Below, piece by piece: positions 1 to 11,837 of a stretch of 64,000 nucleotides of DNA. Under the pieces are notes generated by a model. The model was not told the DNA's origin and ran no database searches. It worked only from the letters and a program-made list of their open reading frames with translations. How positions within the stretch are numbered: the first letter of the stretch is position 1; each line of letters begins with the position of its first letter. The position numbers and the translations under genes were made by a program. Source of the DNA: Guadua angustifolia (taxonomy: Eukaryota; Streptophyta; Magnoliopsida; Poales; Poaceae); assembly GCA_036346375.1 (NCBI GenBank), contig CM070500.1:68204525-68268524 (forward strand), written 5' to 3'.

Positions 1-95
1 TTGTACACTATATGCATGATCCTAGGCTACAGTTGTATCAGGAACGGAGCTTGCTCCTCATCCCTGGTACCCAAAACGACGCAGGGCTGCATTAA
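1..95 (-). other. 3' flank/3' UTR of the CIPK gene
   Basis: This sequence lies downstream of the kinase TGA codon (positions 96-98). It is probably 3' UTR. No clear polyadenylation signal is visible before the window edge, so the transcript end cannot be placed. Confidence 0.5.
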
Positions 96-3000
96 TCAGA
101 AACAAGACAGAGGCGATTCGCTGTCGAAGCTCGTCAGATCATCGTCCAGCGATTCCGTCCTCAGAATCTGCTCTGCCTTGCACATCCCCAGCTCATCTGA
201 TAGCTTCTCGCACAGCTGCAATACATTTTCATTGTATCATACGACTGTTCTGTTCTTCAATTATATCTGAAGTTATATTGTTGGTAACAAGTAAGGGTGT
301 TCATTGTTACCTGTCTGTACAATATAGGATCTCCCTGGGATTTCTTCAGTTCAACAACATACAGAGACGGCCCGAGCTCAAACACCTGAAGATCAAAAGT
401 AGTGCCGTGAGTATCAGCTGATATGTTAACCTTCCCTTATTGTCAAAATATGAAGCTATCCTCTGGCATTTTACCTCGGTACATGCCAAGAAGGATGACG
501 AATTCCTGGGGTTCCTTGAATTTTTGCAATTTTTCATGACTTTGAGCTGCAAAAGAACATGCTTATCGCCTTTAGTTTATTGGAGTTGTTCTATCATTTC
601 TGTCAATTTGATGATGTGATGAGAAAAAGGTCTTGCATACCTTGCTATGCCCCCTCTGGACTTGGAATCCCATCTCTATCACGACATTCTCAATCTTGTC
701 GAATAAATCCTTGGGTGAATGCTTAGACGTGAATATTATCTTTCTTTGAGCTACATCCTGCAATGAATCCAGCCACCAGAGACGTGAGATGAATGATTCA
801 TTTGTTTCTGTCAACATTCAATGTGCAGATGGTAGCTTGGTGCACGAAATAAGCACGAAATAAGTAGCAGAAAAGACACAGTACGAACCTCTTCTTCAAA
901 GAAACCTGAAAGATCAAGGGCAGAGGCCATTCCGATCAACTGAAAAGCATTGATATGAGTAGGCTTTTGCTGTCCTGTTTCATCAATTTGCTTCAAGAAA
1001 AGAAAGCACCAATCAGTTTTTAGAAATAATAATTAGCAAGTACATTTTCTATACTATGATATCTCCCAACTATTTATACCTCCTTGATTGGGAGAACTGA
1101 ATCAAGATGGACATCTTCATTGTCATCGTATGGAACAACAGGAATGTAGTTCTTCTGAAACCACTCGTGCTCTTTTATCCCTGCTATGTTGATCCTCTTC
1201 ATCGGATTCGGTTCAAGAATCTTCTGAAGAAGGTCCTGTGCACCAGGTGAGAGCCACTTCGGGATCTGAGTATCTCCCTTGAAAATCTAAACCAACAAAA
1301 CAATTTGGCACCATCAGGATGGTCTGAACTTTGAAACAAGCTACAGAGCAAAGTTAAGCTGCTTTGTCTGAAAAACAACCTTCTGATAAAGGACAACAAG
1401 ATTCCGGTCATCGAAAGGAAGATATCCAACGAGCATTACATAAAGAATTACTCCACAAGACCATATATCTGACAAGGAGCCATCGTAACCTCTATTCTGC
1501 AAAACCTGCACAGATTTGGCACTCAATTAGCACCTAAAGGACAATTGAATGAAGTTACTAATTTCATACTTTCTGTTGTCATTTTTTTTTTACCTCGGGG
1601 GCAATGTAATTGGGGCTTCCACATGTTGTATGCAGCAATCCATCATTCTGAAAGTTGAATTGCACATCGTTCAGTAAATCATACGTACATGGGATTGATT
1701 TTATATAGAACAAGATTCAACCAAATCCTGATCAACATACCCCAAGATGTTGAGGTAAAGCACTAAGACCGAAGTCTGAGATCTTGATGTGACCTTTTCG
1801 ATCAATAAGAACATTTTCTGGCTGTAACAGTAGAATAAAGCAGAAAAATGTTGTCACAAAAGAATCAAACCATACTTGAGTACGTTGCTGACATGTATGA
1901 CAAAAGAACCATTGTAGAATAGAATTCATGTAATTCTTGTATCTATAAGGTAACATAGATGAAATGGTAAATTATTTAGGTACCTTAAGGTCTCTGTGGT
2001 AGACACCTTTATCATGGCAATAGCTCACGCCATCAATTAGTTGCTGAAAAAGCCTCCTTCCTTCATGTTCGGAGAGTTTTCCCTTTATGGCCTTTCATAG
2101 TTGCAAAAGGAAAAGGAAACATCAGAATTAACAAGATCTGGCACCAATTTTACAATGCGAAAAACAATATTTGCAACAAGATTTTCGTGGCCTACAATCT
2201 TGTCGAAGAGCTCGCCCCCGTTGACAAACTCGAGGACCATGTAAATCTTTGTTTTGCTAGCAGCAACCTGAAAGAGAAAAAAAAACCCAACATCACTCGC
2301 TGTTCTTTCTTTTCAGTTCCACACTGACTACAAAATCATTGGCCTAAGAATCCAACTGGATTAGCATATTTTCAGTAATTATGCCTGACGGCCACAAAGA
2401 ATAGGATAGGACAGTTGCTCTGAAGAGTGGCATTCGGCCAATGAGTAATGACAACAACGCATCTTTTTTTTCCCCTGAAAGAAAACGAACGACAACAACA
2501 GATTGTTGTGCAGATAAATTCAGCATAAACGATCGCACCTCGGTCTTTCCTTGGTATCTTCTCATTTTGCCGATCTAGTCCTTACACGATTCACCACTCA
2601 CCAGAAAGCATTACCATAATTGTTAGCCTGGCTAAAAATTAAAAACATCGTCTGTACTCTGTGTACTGGATAGATGTCAGAGCGAGCCTCGTGGTTCTGG
2701 TTACGCACACAATTATGTGAGCAAACCAAAAGCATCGTTCGGTAGGAGCTGTTGATGCTTTGCTCGTCCGAATTCGATCTCGACACTGTTCATCCCACCA
2801 TCACCTCATTGCGCGCGCGAGAGAGAGAGCGCGCGCGCTCCATGGCTCCAGACCACAGGGACCAGGCGAGCGCGCAGAGTTGGTGGGCGCAGGACCATTG
2901 GCCCCACTCCCGGTAAACGTGTGCGGGCCCGAGTTGACAAGTCTGCTGCCTACAATAATTAGGCGTACCCGGTGGGCCCACGACGGGTGACTTGGTGCAC

Positions 3001-4224
3001 CCGATTCACGAGGCATGTTTTTTCTGTCTCGCTAGGGGTACCACGACGGAGACAGCCCAGGGGCCAACACGGTGGGCCCCGGCTCCAGCACGGACGAGGG
3101 GTCAGGCGTGGGGTCCCACCTGGGAGCCACCCACATGCCCCGACGGGTATAGCCTGAAGACCGAAGAGGCGGGCAAGGAATGTCCATTCTCACGTGACGA
3201 TTTTCGAGACATCATGGCTTGCTTGAGATGGGAAGGCTCTCGGACACAAATTTTGGTGATTTTCGAAGAAAACACATGAATTTTGGAGAAATTATAGCAT
3301 TCTTTATAGAATCGCCGTTAACTTTTATTTTTATTCCCCACATAGGCCGCAACCATGCACGATCTCGCTAGAGGTCATGGCGAGCTGAATTGGTCTGGGC
3401 GCAGGGATCTTGAGAAGAGCTGGACGGTCTGTGGTGTGCCTAGGTGTCTAAGGTTTGACGGTGGTGAAACCAACGGCGAGAAGGGAGGGAACGCCGGCCG
3501 GCGAGGTGCCGTGCGGTGACGATGCTTTGCGTTGCGTTGCGTTGTGTCGCGTGCACAAGACTACAAGAGTAGTAGGCAAACCCATCCCTAATCTATAGCC
3601 TCACATCACATGTAACCACACCTTACATAAACAGAAAAGAAAAAGGAGAGAACTATGCTTTACCACTGCACAATCCCCCCCCCCCCCGGGGCGCCGCGGG
3701 TTTCCTTGCAAGCTAGGACTAGCAAGTGTCAAGAACTCTAAAGTAACCCCATTGAATTCCATAAGAACAGATGAAACAAAAATCAACAAAGGAAAAGGGG
3801 CAAGAAAACATGAGTCTGATGAGCACCGCGGGCAAAGCACGCACCTCATGCAGGCGGACGACGTTGGGGTGCTTGAGCAGCTTCAGTGTCCCAATCTCCC
3901 TCCTTATCTGACCATGTACAACATCACACACAGAAACGAATTAATCCCAAAAGGCAACCAACCGGCAAAATTTTGGTCAAAAGGTGCCAAGAAATGGAGA
4001 ATGGGAAGAAGGCTTCGATGGAGGATGGGAGGGATGGGCACCTGGTCGTCGAAGCGGAGGGAGAGGATCTTGTTGCGGTCGAGGATCTTGATGGCGAAGT
4101 GGGCGCCGGTGGCGAGGTGGCGCGCGTACTTCACCTTGCCGAAGTTGCCTTCCCCGAGCGTGCGTCCGATCTCATACCTCCCCAGCAGAGACGCCCGCGT
4201 GCACTCCTCCTCGCCGCTCACCAT
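96..4224 (-). CDS. CBL-interacting serine/threonine protein kinase (CIPK/SnRK3), complete, 13 coding exons
   Basis: The gene encodes a plant kinase that is recruited and activated by calcineurin B-like Ca2+ sensors and phosphorylates targets such as ion transporters. Coding exons in transcript order: 4224-4042, 3907-3845, 2267-2196, 2091-1984, 1821-1741, 1647-1594, 1505-1380, 1286-1080, 990-889, 757-641, 546-475, 385-311, 215-96. Every intron is GT-AG and phase 0, and the joined frame is open for 459 codons plus TGA. Visible motifs are the glycine loop GEGNFGKV (24-31), catalytic Lys46, HRDLK (138-142), DFG (158-160), an activation loop ending in APE (185-187), the CBL-binding NAF motif (312-314) and a C-terminal phosphatase-interaction region starting near 338. 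Length and motifs match the CIPK3/9/23/32 subgroup; I cannot assign the exact paralogue. Intron 2 (2268-3844) is by far the longest. No disabling change was found, so the gene is probably functional. Confidence 0.96.
2268..3844 (-). other. Long, partly GC-rich intron 2 of the CIPK gene
   Basis: At 1,577 bp this intron is several times longer than the others. Its GC-rich block (about 2,760-3,200) holds an alternating GC/GA run near 2,812-2,841. A second GC-rich block (about 3,350-3,550) ends in repeated GCGTT words, and a run of C lies near 3,676-3,690. Short open frames on both strands match nothing I recognise. The composition differs from the AT-rich neighbouring introns, so a GC-rich insertion or an intronic regulatory island is possible. 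No target duplication or inverted ends were found. Confidence 0.5.
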
Positions 4225-4314
4225 TCACAAACTCACTCCCAACGAAACCAATCCAATCCACCGGCCGGACCGGCTAATTACTTCTTAATCCGCAGTACGT
4301 ATGTATCGGCAAAA

Positions 4315-4337
4315 CTCTCTCTCTCTCTCTCTCTCTC
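4315..4337. repeat. (CT)n microsatellite in the CIPK 5' UTR
   Basis: About 11.5 CT units lie 90 bp upstream of the start codon. On the transcript strand this reads as a GA run. CT/GA tracts between the TATA box and ATG are common in plant 5' leaders and are often length-polymorphic. Confidence 0.85.
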
Positions 4338-4402
4338 GCTGGTGCTTGGCTCTGGCAAGGAATGGATGAGGCGGGGAGGTGGAGAGAAGGGAGAGGGGTG
4401 GG

Positions 4403-4410
4403 TTCTTATA
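4403..4410 (-). promoter_or_regulatory. Probable TATA box of the CIPK gene
   Basis: The minus strand reads TATAAGAA about 180 bp upstream of the kinase ATG, followed by a pyrimidine/purine-rich leader. A start site about 30 bp downstream would give a 5' UTR of roughly 150 bases that includes the GA microsatellite. This is the best TATA-like match in the proximal upstream region; no start site is proven. Confidence 0.55.
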
Positions 4411-4669
4411 GCTCGCTCCTCTTCTCCTCCCTCTCGCTACTCTTCTCTACTCTTTTGTCTGTTGTGCAGTTCTGCCTTCATCTGTTTCTGTATCTCTCTA
4501 CCTCTCCCTCGCTTGTCATTCCGTAAAATGTAGCCAAACGGGCAACTAGTAAACGCACACGCAAAAAACTCGTTGAGGATAAAAGAACGGAAAGAACTAG
4601 CATGACGTTTGATATCTGCATATACGTCTGCAATATTTTTTTTCAAAATATGATCCTATACAAGAAATA

Positions 4670-5955
4670 AAATTTCGTTTTGAATAAAATTTCGCCCACA
4701 GCCAAAATCCGAAATTTCGGCAAAATTTCAGCATTTTGGACAAAATCCGTTCAAAATTCGAAAAGAAAAATTCAAATCTGGTTTATTTTCCATCCAAATT
4801 TCCAAAATTTCGCCAAAAATCCAAATTTCGGTGAAATTATATTGACCAAAAATAGTTCAAATGATATCAAAAATTTTTGAAATTTTTTAAGGTTCTGACA
4901 CATTAGAGATGTTTTCATAAAATTTTTAGGTGATTATCAGGTCTATGTAATTTTAAAAATTCAAACAGTGGTACTATGCATATGAAACGTTGACCGGCAA
5001 ATTTGAATCGGATGAAAAATGGTACAAATAACGTTAGAAAATTTTGAAATTTTTTGTGCATGATGCTGATGAATCACTAATGTTTTCATAAAATTTTTGG
5101 ATAGTGATCAAGATTCAAAGATTTTTAAAAATTTAGAAAGTGCTACTATCCTGATAAAAGCCTTACCAACAAATTTGAATGGAATGAAAAATAGTCCAAC
5201 CATGTCGGAAAATTTTGTGGATGGTCCTGATGTATCACTAATGTTTTTATAAAAGTTTCATATGATTATCATGCTTGAAGATGTTCCAAAAATTCTAACA
5301 GTACTATATCCTGATAAAAACCTGATAATCAATACATAGATTTGCTTTAGCGATAAAACAAGGTTTAAAATTTATGAAAATTTTACAGAAGAGTGATAAG
5401 GAATTTTTTAAGATCTCATAAAAATTTTGAATCATGATCACATTCCAGTAAATTTATAAAATTCTGACAAGGCACAGTAGCATTTATATTCTTTCTCTTT
5501 TGGTTTTTGCAATATAGTATAACAAATAAAGTTCAATGGATTTATAGATTTTTTGAACAAACAAAAAAAGCTGAAATTTTTTAAAATTTTATAGAATGGT
5601 ACTGAGTTAATTCTTAATCTTTCATAAAAATTTTAGATCATGATCACACTCGAGAAAATTTAGAAAAATATAACAATTTTATTGTCCCAATTATGTCCAT
5701 TCTATTTTTGATTTTTAAAGATAAAAAATGAAAATAAATTATTTTAAAAATTTTTATGTATGATCCTACACTACTAAATATGCTATCATAAATTTTTTAT
5801 ATCATTATCAAGCTTTTACAATTTTATAAAAATCTAACAGTGTTTCTGCCTAGATTTTAAAATGTCTCAAAACATTAGTTTTTCAACAAATTTTCATGTA
5901 AGATGATTTTCTTAAGGGTTATTAGACTAATTCCGGTCAAATCTGGCCCTAAAAC
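4670..5955 (+). repeat. AT-rich unclassified dispersed repeat, copy 1
   Basis: This AT-rich block is full of variants of AAATTTCGGC and AAAATTTT words. Its reverse complement recurs, in the same order of landmarks and with many mismatches, at 29,570-30,612: for example GATAATCAATACAT, GAATCATGATCA, ATAACAAATAAAGTTCA and TCAAGCTT..ACAATTTTATAAA. It has no convincing ORF, LTR, tRNA-like head or terminal inverted repeat. It is therefore a member of a noncoding repeat family that I cannot name. Orientation is arbitrary. Confidence 0.8.
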
Positions 5956-7802
5956 ATCAAAATCCGGTTTCAAAATTTGCATGTTGCGTTTCACATATCA
6001 CTAACTTATTCATGCATAATCATAAGCGTCCGTGTAGTGCTACTTTTTCTAATGAATCGACGGGCTAAACAAATACGATAGGGCATACATCAAGTAAAAA
6101 TACATACTAAACTACACGGTTGTCCCTAAGAATTTTACCCATTGAAAACTATACCCAACCAAGATCGAAAAGGACAAAGAAAATGCATTGATGGTACATA
6201 AAGGATCGCTGTGGTGGACACCCCATACCCATAGTGAGCTTACAGGCAAGGGAGAGGTGAGGTTAGTATGTCTAAACAAAAACATTACTCAACTTTCCTA
6301 CATGTAAACAACATTCTCATCAAATTCTCTATTTAGTATATAGCTATTGTTTTAAAACTACTAACTTATAAAAATGCCACTTTAGAGTTCAAATCGGACG
6401 TAGGCCCAGTCGTACGCAATAGGCCTTAGTCGCTTCTCGATTATGCGACAAAGGCCCAAAAGGGTGACTTTGGTTTATTTTTGTAGAAAAAAATATTACT
6501 CTACGCTAACACATAATAGAGTACTGCTAATTTTGATGCTTATAATTTTCTCTGAACCATATGGATTAATTAAATTACTGCGCTTTGTTGGGGTAATTAC
6601 ACGGTGGACGAAGCTGCTGCAGAGCCAACACCTACTGCGATAGCACGTCGAGTGACACATGTCACCTGCCATAACTTTTATGATCAGAAAGAAGATTAGA
6701 TTAATGGGTTTGTTTGAACCAGGACACAAGATGCAAAAGAAAAATGTGTACAAATAGGCCACATTGGCAAGTCTTCTGTATTCTATATATCTGCGTGCTG
6801 TGGCCTCCATGTGGGTGGCTGTTACAATACACTTCGCCTGCCTCGCCTTCTGAAACGGAGGGGTGGCAGATGACGTTACCAACCGTGACCGGTAGGGGAA
6901 AACCGTCCAGGCCCATTCGGATGCCGATGTGGGGTGGGGCCCCTACTGGATCAGTATATCTGCCTGGCCCGGCAAGATTCCGCCGGACGCAACGGAACGG
7001 AACGAGGTTCCACGGCATCTCCGTTAACGCAAAATTACCGTAAGCGCCCCCGCATGGGCCTGGCTGTCACTTCCGTCTGCGCTGAATCATTGGAGGGTAA
7101 TTAGGTAAAGCACGGGGTCGAAAAAAAATGACGTGCCAGTGGATGGACTATCAGCGGGAGAAAAATGTTTTGGGATAAGGTTGCGTGCAGTGCAGCGCTT
7201 ATAAACATGCTTGGTGCATCGTTTTTACAGGTGTTAGCAATTGATGTTGTCGATTTAAATAGTCTTTCTTTGTTTGAGTTTGACTAATGGGGTCGGTGGC
7301 CATTGCTCCTAGAGAGGGGATTGGGAGATTAATAATTCCTTCGATCAGCTCCGAGGAGAGCAAACGTCGATCAACCGCTACTCATCCTAATCTCATTTGA
7401 TTATTAGTTGAAGCCTCGCCCACAACTTTGGCTTTTGTGTCCTGGGAGACAAACTACGGACAAACAGTGGGGCCTGATGGGTTTGGTTGCTTGTACACTT
7501 GTAGGATGGTTCATTCATGTTCTTGTTGCTTCAATAAAACCGTCGTATTCTGAACAGTGGGATACGAATTTGAGAAATACTTTATATAGATACTGAATCA
7601 TTACATTCACTTAAAACAATTAAAACCAAATATCATAGGACCATTTTATCTCATTCAATCTCATCCCACCATGAACCAGTCATGCTGTCTATTGTTGACA
7701 CATGTATAGACGTGTATATCTGGTTAATTAATCATCTTTCCAAGCAAAATTTGTAGCTAACAATTTTCCATGTCCTTTCATATATAGAGTCCTTTTTGTA
7801 TA
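5956..7802. other. Intergenic DNA, no gene recognised
   Basis: This is mostly AT-rich sequence with a modestly GC-richer stretch at about 6,700-7,080. Overlapping short frames occur on both strands there, but none has a recognisable domain, start context or splice pattern. Confidence 0.5.
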
Positions 7803-7807
7803 TGTTA

Positions 7808-8032
7808 TGTTTAGAATTAGGATGTTAAGAAGAAATGGTGTATGAACTCTTGTCTCTGTTTCATTCATGATTCAATCAATATATACATGGTGAACGGGTG
7901 GATTTGCACCCATTCGAGGATTATAGTTGAGGGAGAGATGAGAGATCGTATAAGTTCGTAAATAGGTGTCTTTTCCTTGTGACGGTTGTTTGATTCATGG
8001 ATGCGATCATCCATTCATGTCTTCTCGCAACA
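7808..8032 (-). repeat. 3' LTR of the copia element
   Basis: This 225-bp direct repeat is about 95% identical to 14786-15010. It starts TGTTTAGAATT and ends CTCGCAACA. It is the 3' LTR because the polyproteins read on the minus strand. Confidence 0.95.
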
Positions 8033-8041
8033 CTCCCCCTT
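8033..8041 (-). promoter_or_regulatory. Polypurine tract of the copia element
   Basis: Directly next to the 3' LTR the minus strand reads AAGGGGGAG, the primer for plus-strand DNA synthesis during reverse transcription. Confidence 0.8.
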
Positions 8042-8559
8042 GATCGAATCCATCTTCTGAGATCAATATGGAATTATTTTGTCTATGAACTTGACATGCC
8101 TAATATCATCCTCTAAAAACCCAGTGGGAAAAATAGATGATACGACATATAAACTATGTTGATATTGCCTCATTAAAAACTTTACATGAGAAAACCTCAA
8201 AGAGGAAAAACTCACACAAAGAAAAGAATACAATATAATATTAAACAGGTTATTTATCAGAGAGGGAAACTCCCCCCTGACACCTGCAAATCTCTAAGTC
8301 GTCTCATACCAATTCCTTCAACACATTTAGAAAATGTAAAATAAAGTAGAGACTTTGTGAATAAATCAGCGAGATTATCACATGACTTAGTTTGTAAAAT
8401 GTTTATTTCCCACTCTTTTGCAATTCATGGGATAAAACAATTTTGGAGCAATATGCTTAGTGATGTTGCTCTTAATATAACATGTTTCCATCTGAACAAC
8501 ACAGCAGCATTATCTTCATAGATAATGGTTGGAGATTCAATGGAACCAATGCCACATGA

Positions 8560-8920
8560 CTAAAGTATGTGGTTTATCATTCTGCGAATCCAAACACATT
8601 CTCGGGAGGCCTCATATAATGCAATTATTTCAGAATGATTGGTAGAGGTAGCCACCAAAATTTGTTTGGAAGATTTCCAAGAGATGGTTGTTCCACCTTG
8701 TAAGTATACAAAGCCGGTCTGTGATCTGGCATTGTGGGGATCAGATAAATAGCCAGCATCTGTATATCCAATCAAAGTCGAATCTCGATTTCTTCCATAG
8801 AAAAGACCAAGATCTCTTGTACCATTGAGATATCTAAAGACATTCTTCAATCCAGACCAATGACGCTTGGTGGGAGCAGCGTTGTCTTGCAAGTAGATTC
8901 ACTGCAAATGCAATGTCCGG
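8560..8920 (-). pseudogene. Copia RNase H domain (decayed pol)
   Basis: The frame at 8560-8892 shows typical copia RNase H sequence: GYTDAGYLSDPHNARSQTG, then ISWKSSKQ and a TNHSEIIALYEASRECVWIRR block. It continues the reverse transcriptase frame, which is interrupted by a stop after LMYLANST near 8,921. It would degrade RNA in the RNA-DNA hybrid. The interruption makes the polyprotein defective. Confidence 0.9.
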
Positions 8921-9640
8921 TCAGGTACTATTTGCAAGATACATGAGCGCACCAATAGCACTGAGATAAGGGTACTCAGGTCCCAATATCTCATCTCCAT
9001 CATCTCGAGGTCGAAAAGGGTCTTTCTCCATGTCTAGAGATCTGACCACCATAGGGGTTCTGGATGGATACGACTTATCCATATTGAATTTCTCTAATAT
9101 TTTCTGAATATAACTAGCTTGATATACAAAAATTCCTGAAGGTAAATGCTCAAGTTGCAAATCTAAGCAAAATTTGGTTTTACCCAAATCCTTCATCTTA
9201 AACTCCGTCTTTAAATGATGACGTGCTTCATTAATATCAGTTTCGTTGCCGATGATGTTGAGATCATCAACGTATACTGAAATGATACAGAATCCTGTAG
9301 AGGATTTCTTAATGAAAACACATGGGCAGTCATCATTATTAGTGTACCCCTTTAAGGAAAGGAATTCACTTAATCGATTGTACCACATTCGCCCTGATTG
9401 CTTCAAGCCATATAATGACTTCTGCAATTTTACACAATACATGTTACGATTTGCCTGTGGATCCGGCACATTGATTCCATCAGGAACCTTCATGTAAATC
9501 TCTGAATCCAGTGACCCATATAAGTATGCTGTCACTACGTCCATCAACTGCAAAGATAGACAATTTTGAACTGCCAAGGATATCAAATATCGGAAAGTTA
9601 TGCCACTCATAACCGGAGAATAAGTCTCATTGTAATCAAC
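8921..9640 (-). pseudogene. Copia reverse transcriptase domain (decayed pol)
   Basis: The open stretch 8921-9610 contains hallmark copia RT motifs. LMDVVTAYLYGSLDSEIYMKVP is the usual DV.TAFL.G.L.E.IYM block, followed by SLYGLKQSGRMWYNRL and the catalytic SVYVDDLNIIG around residue 115. Text upstream of 9610 continues RT-like sequence (YKARL-type) across frame breaks up to about 9,780. The catalytic YVDD is intact, but the ORF as a whole is not. Confidence 0.93.
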
Positions 9641-10467
9641 ACCGGGCCTTTACGTGAAGCCTTGGGCTACTAGCCTTGCTTTATATCTCACCACTTTATT
9701 ATTTTCATTTTATTTTCGGATGAAAACCCACTTGTATCCTATAGGGAAAGTGCCACGAGGTGTGGACATCACTTCCGAGAATACTTCTCTTTTATGAAGC
9801 GAGGCAATCTCTACTTCGATTGCTTCCTTCCATTGATTCCAATCCGAGTGTTTTCTACACTCTGCCATGGATTTAGGATCTGGATCATTCAGGATGTCAG
9901 CAATCTGCTCAGAGAAATAAGTGTCGACAACTGTAGTTCTTCGGTCAAAGAACTCTCAAGTCTCAATGTAATTTGTAGCAATTTCGTTCACCCTAAGAGA
10001 TTCATCATTATTTCCCGTAATGATGGATCTGGGGTTATCTGATGTCCCAAGTTCAGCAATGCACGCAGCCAAAAAGAGTTGTGGATCAAATCCAATTTGG
10101 TATCTATCAACCATAGGTTGATCTGCATTTACTATCTTTTTCTGCTTGGAGGCCTTACTCCTCCCCCTCTTATTGTTAATCGGGGGTTGAGTGGTTTTAT
10201 ATGGTACCTCCACTCTTTCAGGCACATTCCTTATAGGAATAAAAGATTTCATGACACCTTTATAATCAGTAAATGCATCTGGCAAATTGTTCGCAATATC
10301 TTGCAAACCAATTATTTTTCAAACTTGGAGTTCGGTTTCTTGAGTACGTGGATCCGAGGATGAAATACTTTGAGCGTTCCAATCAATTTCACGGCATTCT
10401 TTCTGGTACTTGAAATCTCCCCCTAATGTCGGGAAATGTTCCTCATTGAATATACAACATCGATATC
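9641..10467 (-). pseudogene. Copia pol linker between integrase and RT
   Basis: The frame 9956-10306 encodes a charged, low-complexity linker with a basic NNKRGRSKASKQKK segment, then a switch of frame toward the RT. Copia elements usually carry a variable linker here. At about 9,700-9,900 the minus strand encodes fragments resembling the conserved pre-RT segment, interrupted by stops. Confidence 0.75.
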
Positions 10468-11385
10468 TTAGGTAGTAAATAGATCCCCTGTAAGAGGTTC
10501 TAAATACTTAATAATCGACGGAGATTGAAATCCCACATAGATCCCCAATTTTCTATGAGGGCCCATAGAGGTACGCTGGGGTGGTGAGATCGGAATGTAC
10601 ACCGCACATCCGAATTTACGCAAATGGAAAATACTTGGTGGATTCCCACGTACTAACTGCATGGGGGAAGAATCATGATATGCAGTTGGTCGAAGTTGTA
10701 TTAAGTCAGCAGCGTGTAAAACCGCATGACCCCAACACAACGTAAGCAACGAGCAATTCATCAGTAATGGACGCGCAATGAGCTTGATTCTCTTAATCAA
10801 CGATTCAGCCAAACCATTTTGAGTATGGACATATGGAATAGAATGTTGTACCTGAATTCCTAAAGCCATGCAATAATCATTAAAAACATGGGAGGAAAAT
10901 TCAGCAGTATTGTCCATTTGGATTGATTGAATCTGATGTTCAGGATAATGTGCCTTCAGCTTAATAATTTGAGACATTATTTTCGCGAAGGCATGGTTTC
11001 GTGTGGACAATAAGCACACAAGTGACCATCTAGTAGATGCGTCAATCAAAACCATAAAGTACCTGAACGGTCCAGAAGTTGGCTCAATCGGACCACAAAT
11101 ATCACCTTGAATTCTTTCAAGAAATTTAAGTGGTTCAGCCCGGATTTTAAGAGGTGAAGGCCTTAAAATCAATTTCCTAGTAGCACATACAGTGCATACA
11201 AAATCTGAAGATTTGGAAAATTTTGTAGCTGTCAAATCATGACCAATAGAATTGGTGATAATTTTTCTCATCATCCCGACACCGGGGTGCCCAAGTCTAT
11301 CATGCCAAGTTTGGAATGCATCGACGTTTTGAAAAATTACCTTGTATGCAACATGTTTTATGGGCTTAATGTATGTATCGTACAA
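10468..11385 (-). pseudogene. Copia integrase
   Basis: This 305-codon open frame holds an N-terminal zinc-binding HHCC region (WHDRLGHPG, then CTVC) and the rve catalytic core. The likely acidic triad is the D of GDICGP, the D of QMDNTAEF and the E of NGLAESLIKR. The C-terminal FGCAVYIPI and LGIYVGF blocks are typical of copia integrase. It would insert the cDNA copy into the genome. The domain is intact, but it is cut off from a continuous polyprotein. Confidence 0.93.
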
Positions 11386-11766
11386 CCTAGAGTCGAGAGT
11401 TGGAATTTTTTCACATATTTGCTTGCCATATCAAGTAAGTCTAGTTAAGAGAAGATACTCCTCTTTATTTTCTTCATGTGTTTCCACATGAATAACATTC
11501 TTACGAATATCTCTATAACTCAACAAGGTACGAGTTGAATCAGGATACAACAAAGCATCCTCGATTGTAATCTGTGTACCCATAGGGAAGGTGATTGTGG
11601 CTCGACCAGAGCCAACTATCAACGCATCACGACCAGTGATCGTTAAAACATTTCCTTCTCTTTTCTTAAGAGTTTGAAAATATTTTATCTCTGTGAGTAT
11701 AGAGTTTGTGGTACAACTGTCCACAAGGCATAGTTCCTCCTCCGAAGGATTGGCTTCAAGAGACAT
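11386..11766 (-). pseudogene. Copia aspartic protease region
   Basis: The frame 11431-11766 contains LVDSCTTNSIL, the copia protease active-site block (usually DSGATxH-like), followed by GRDALIVGSGRATI and LLYPDSTRTLLS. Cys replaces the usual Gly after Asp-Ser, which may reduce or abolish activity. It sits between gag and integrase, as expected. Confidence 0.85.
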
Positions 11767-11837
11767 CTATAGTAAAAACAAGAATTAATTAAAACTCTTT
11801 ATTCTACACATATAGTGATACATACATATTGGATTAG

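Noticed and set aside
3752..4533. Two long plus-strand ORFs (178 and 215 codons) across the kinase start
   Set aside because: They lie antisense to CIPK exons 1 and 2 and owe their length to the GC-rich coding sequence. There is no domain or independent support.
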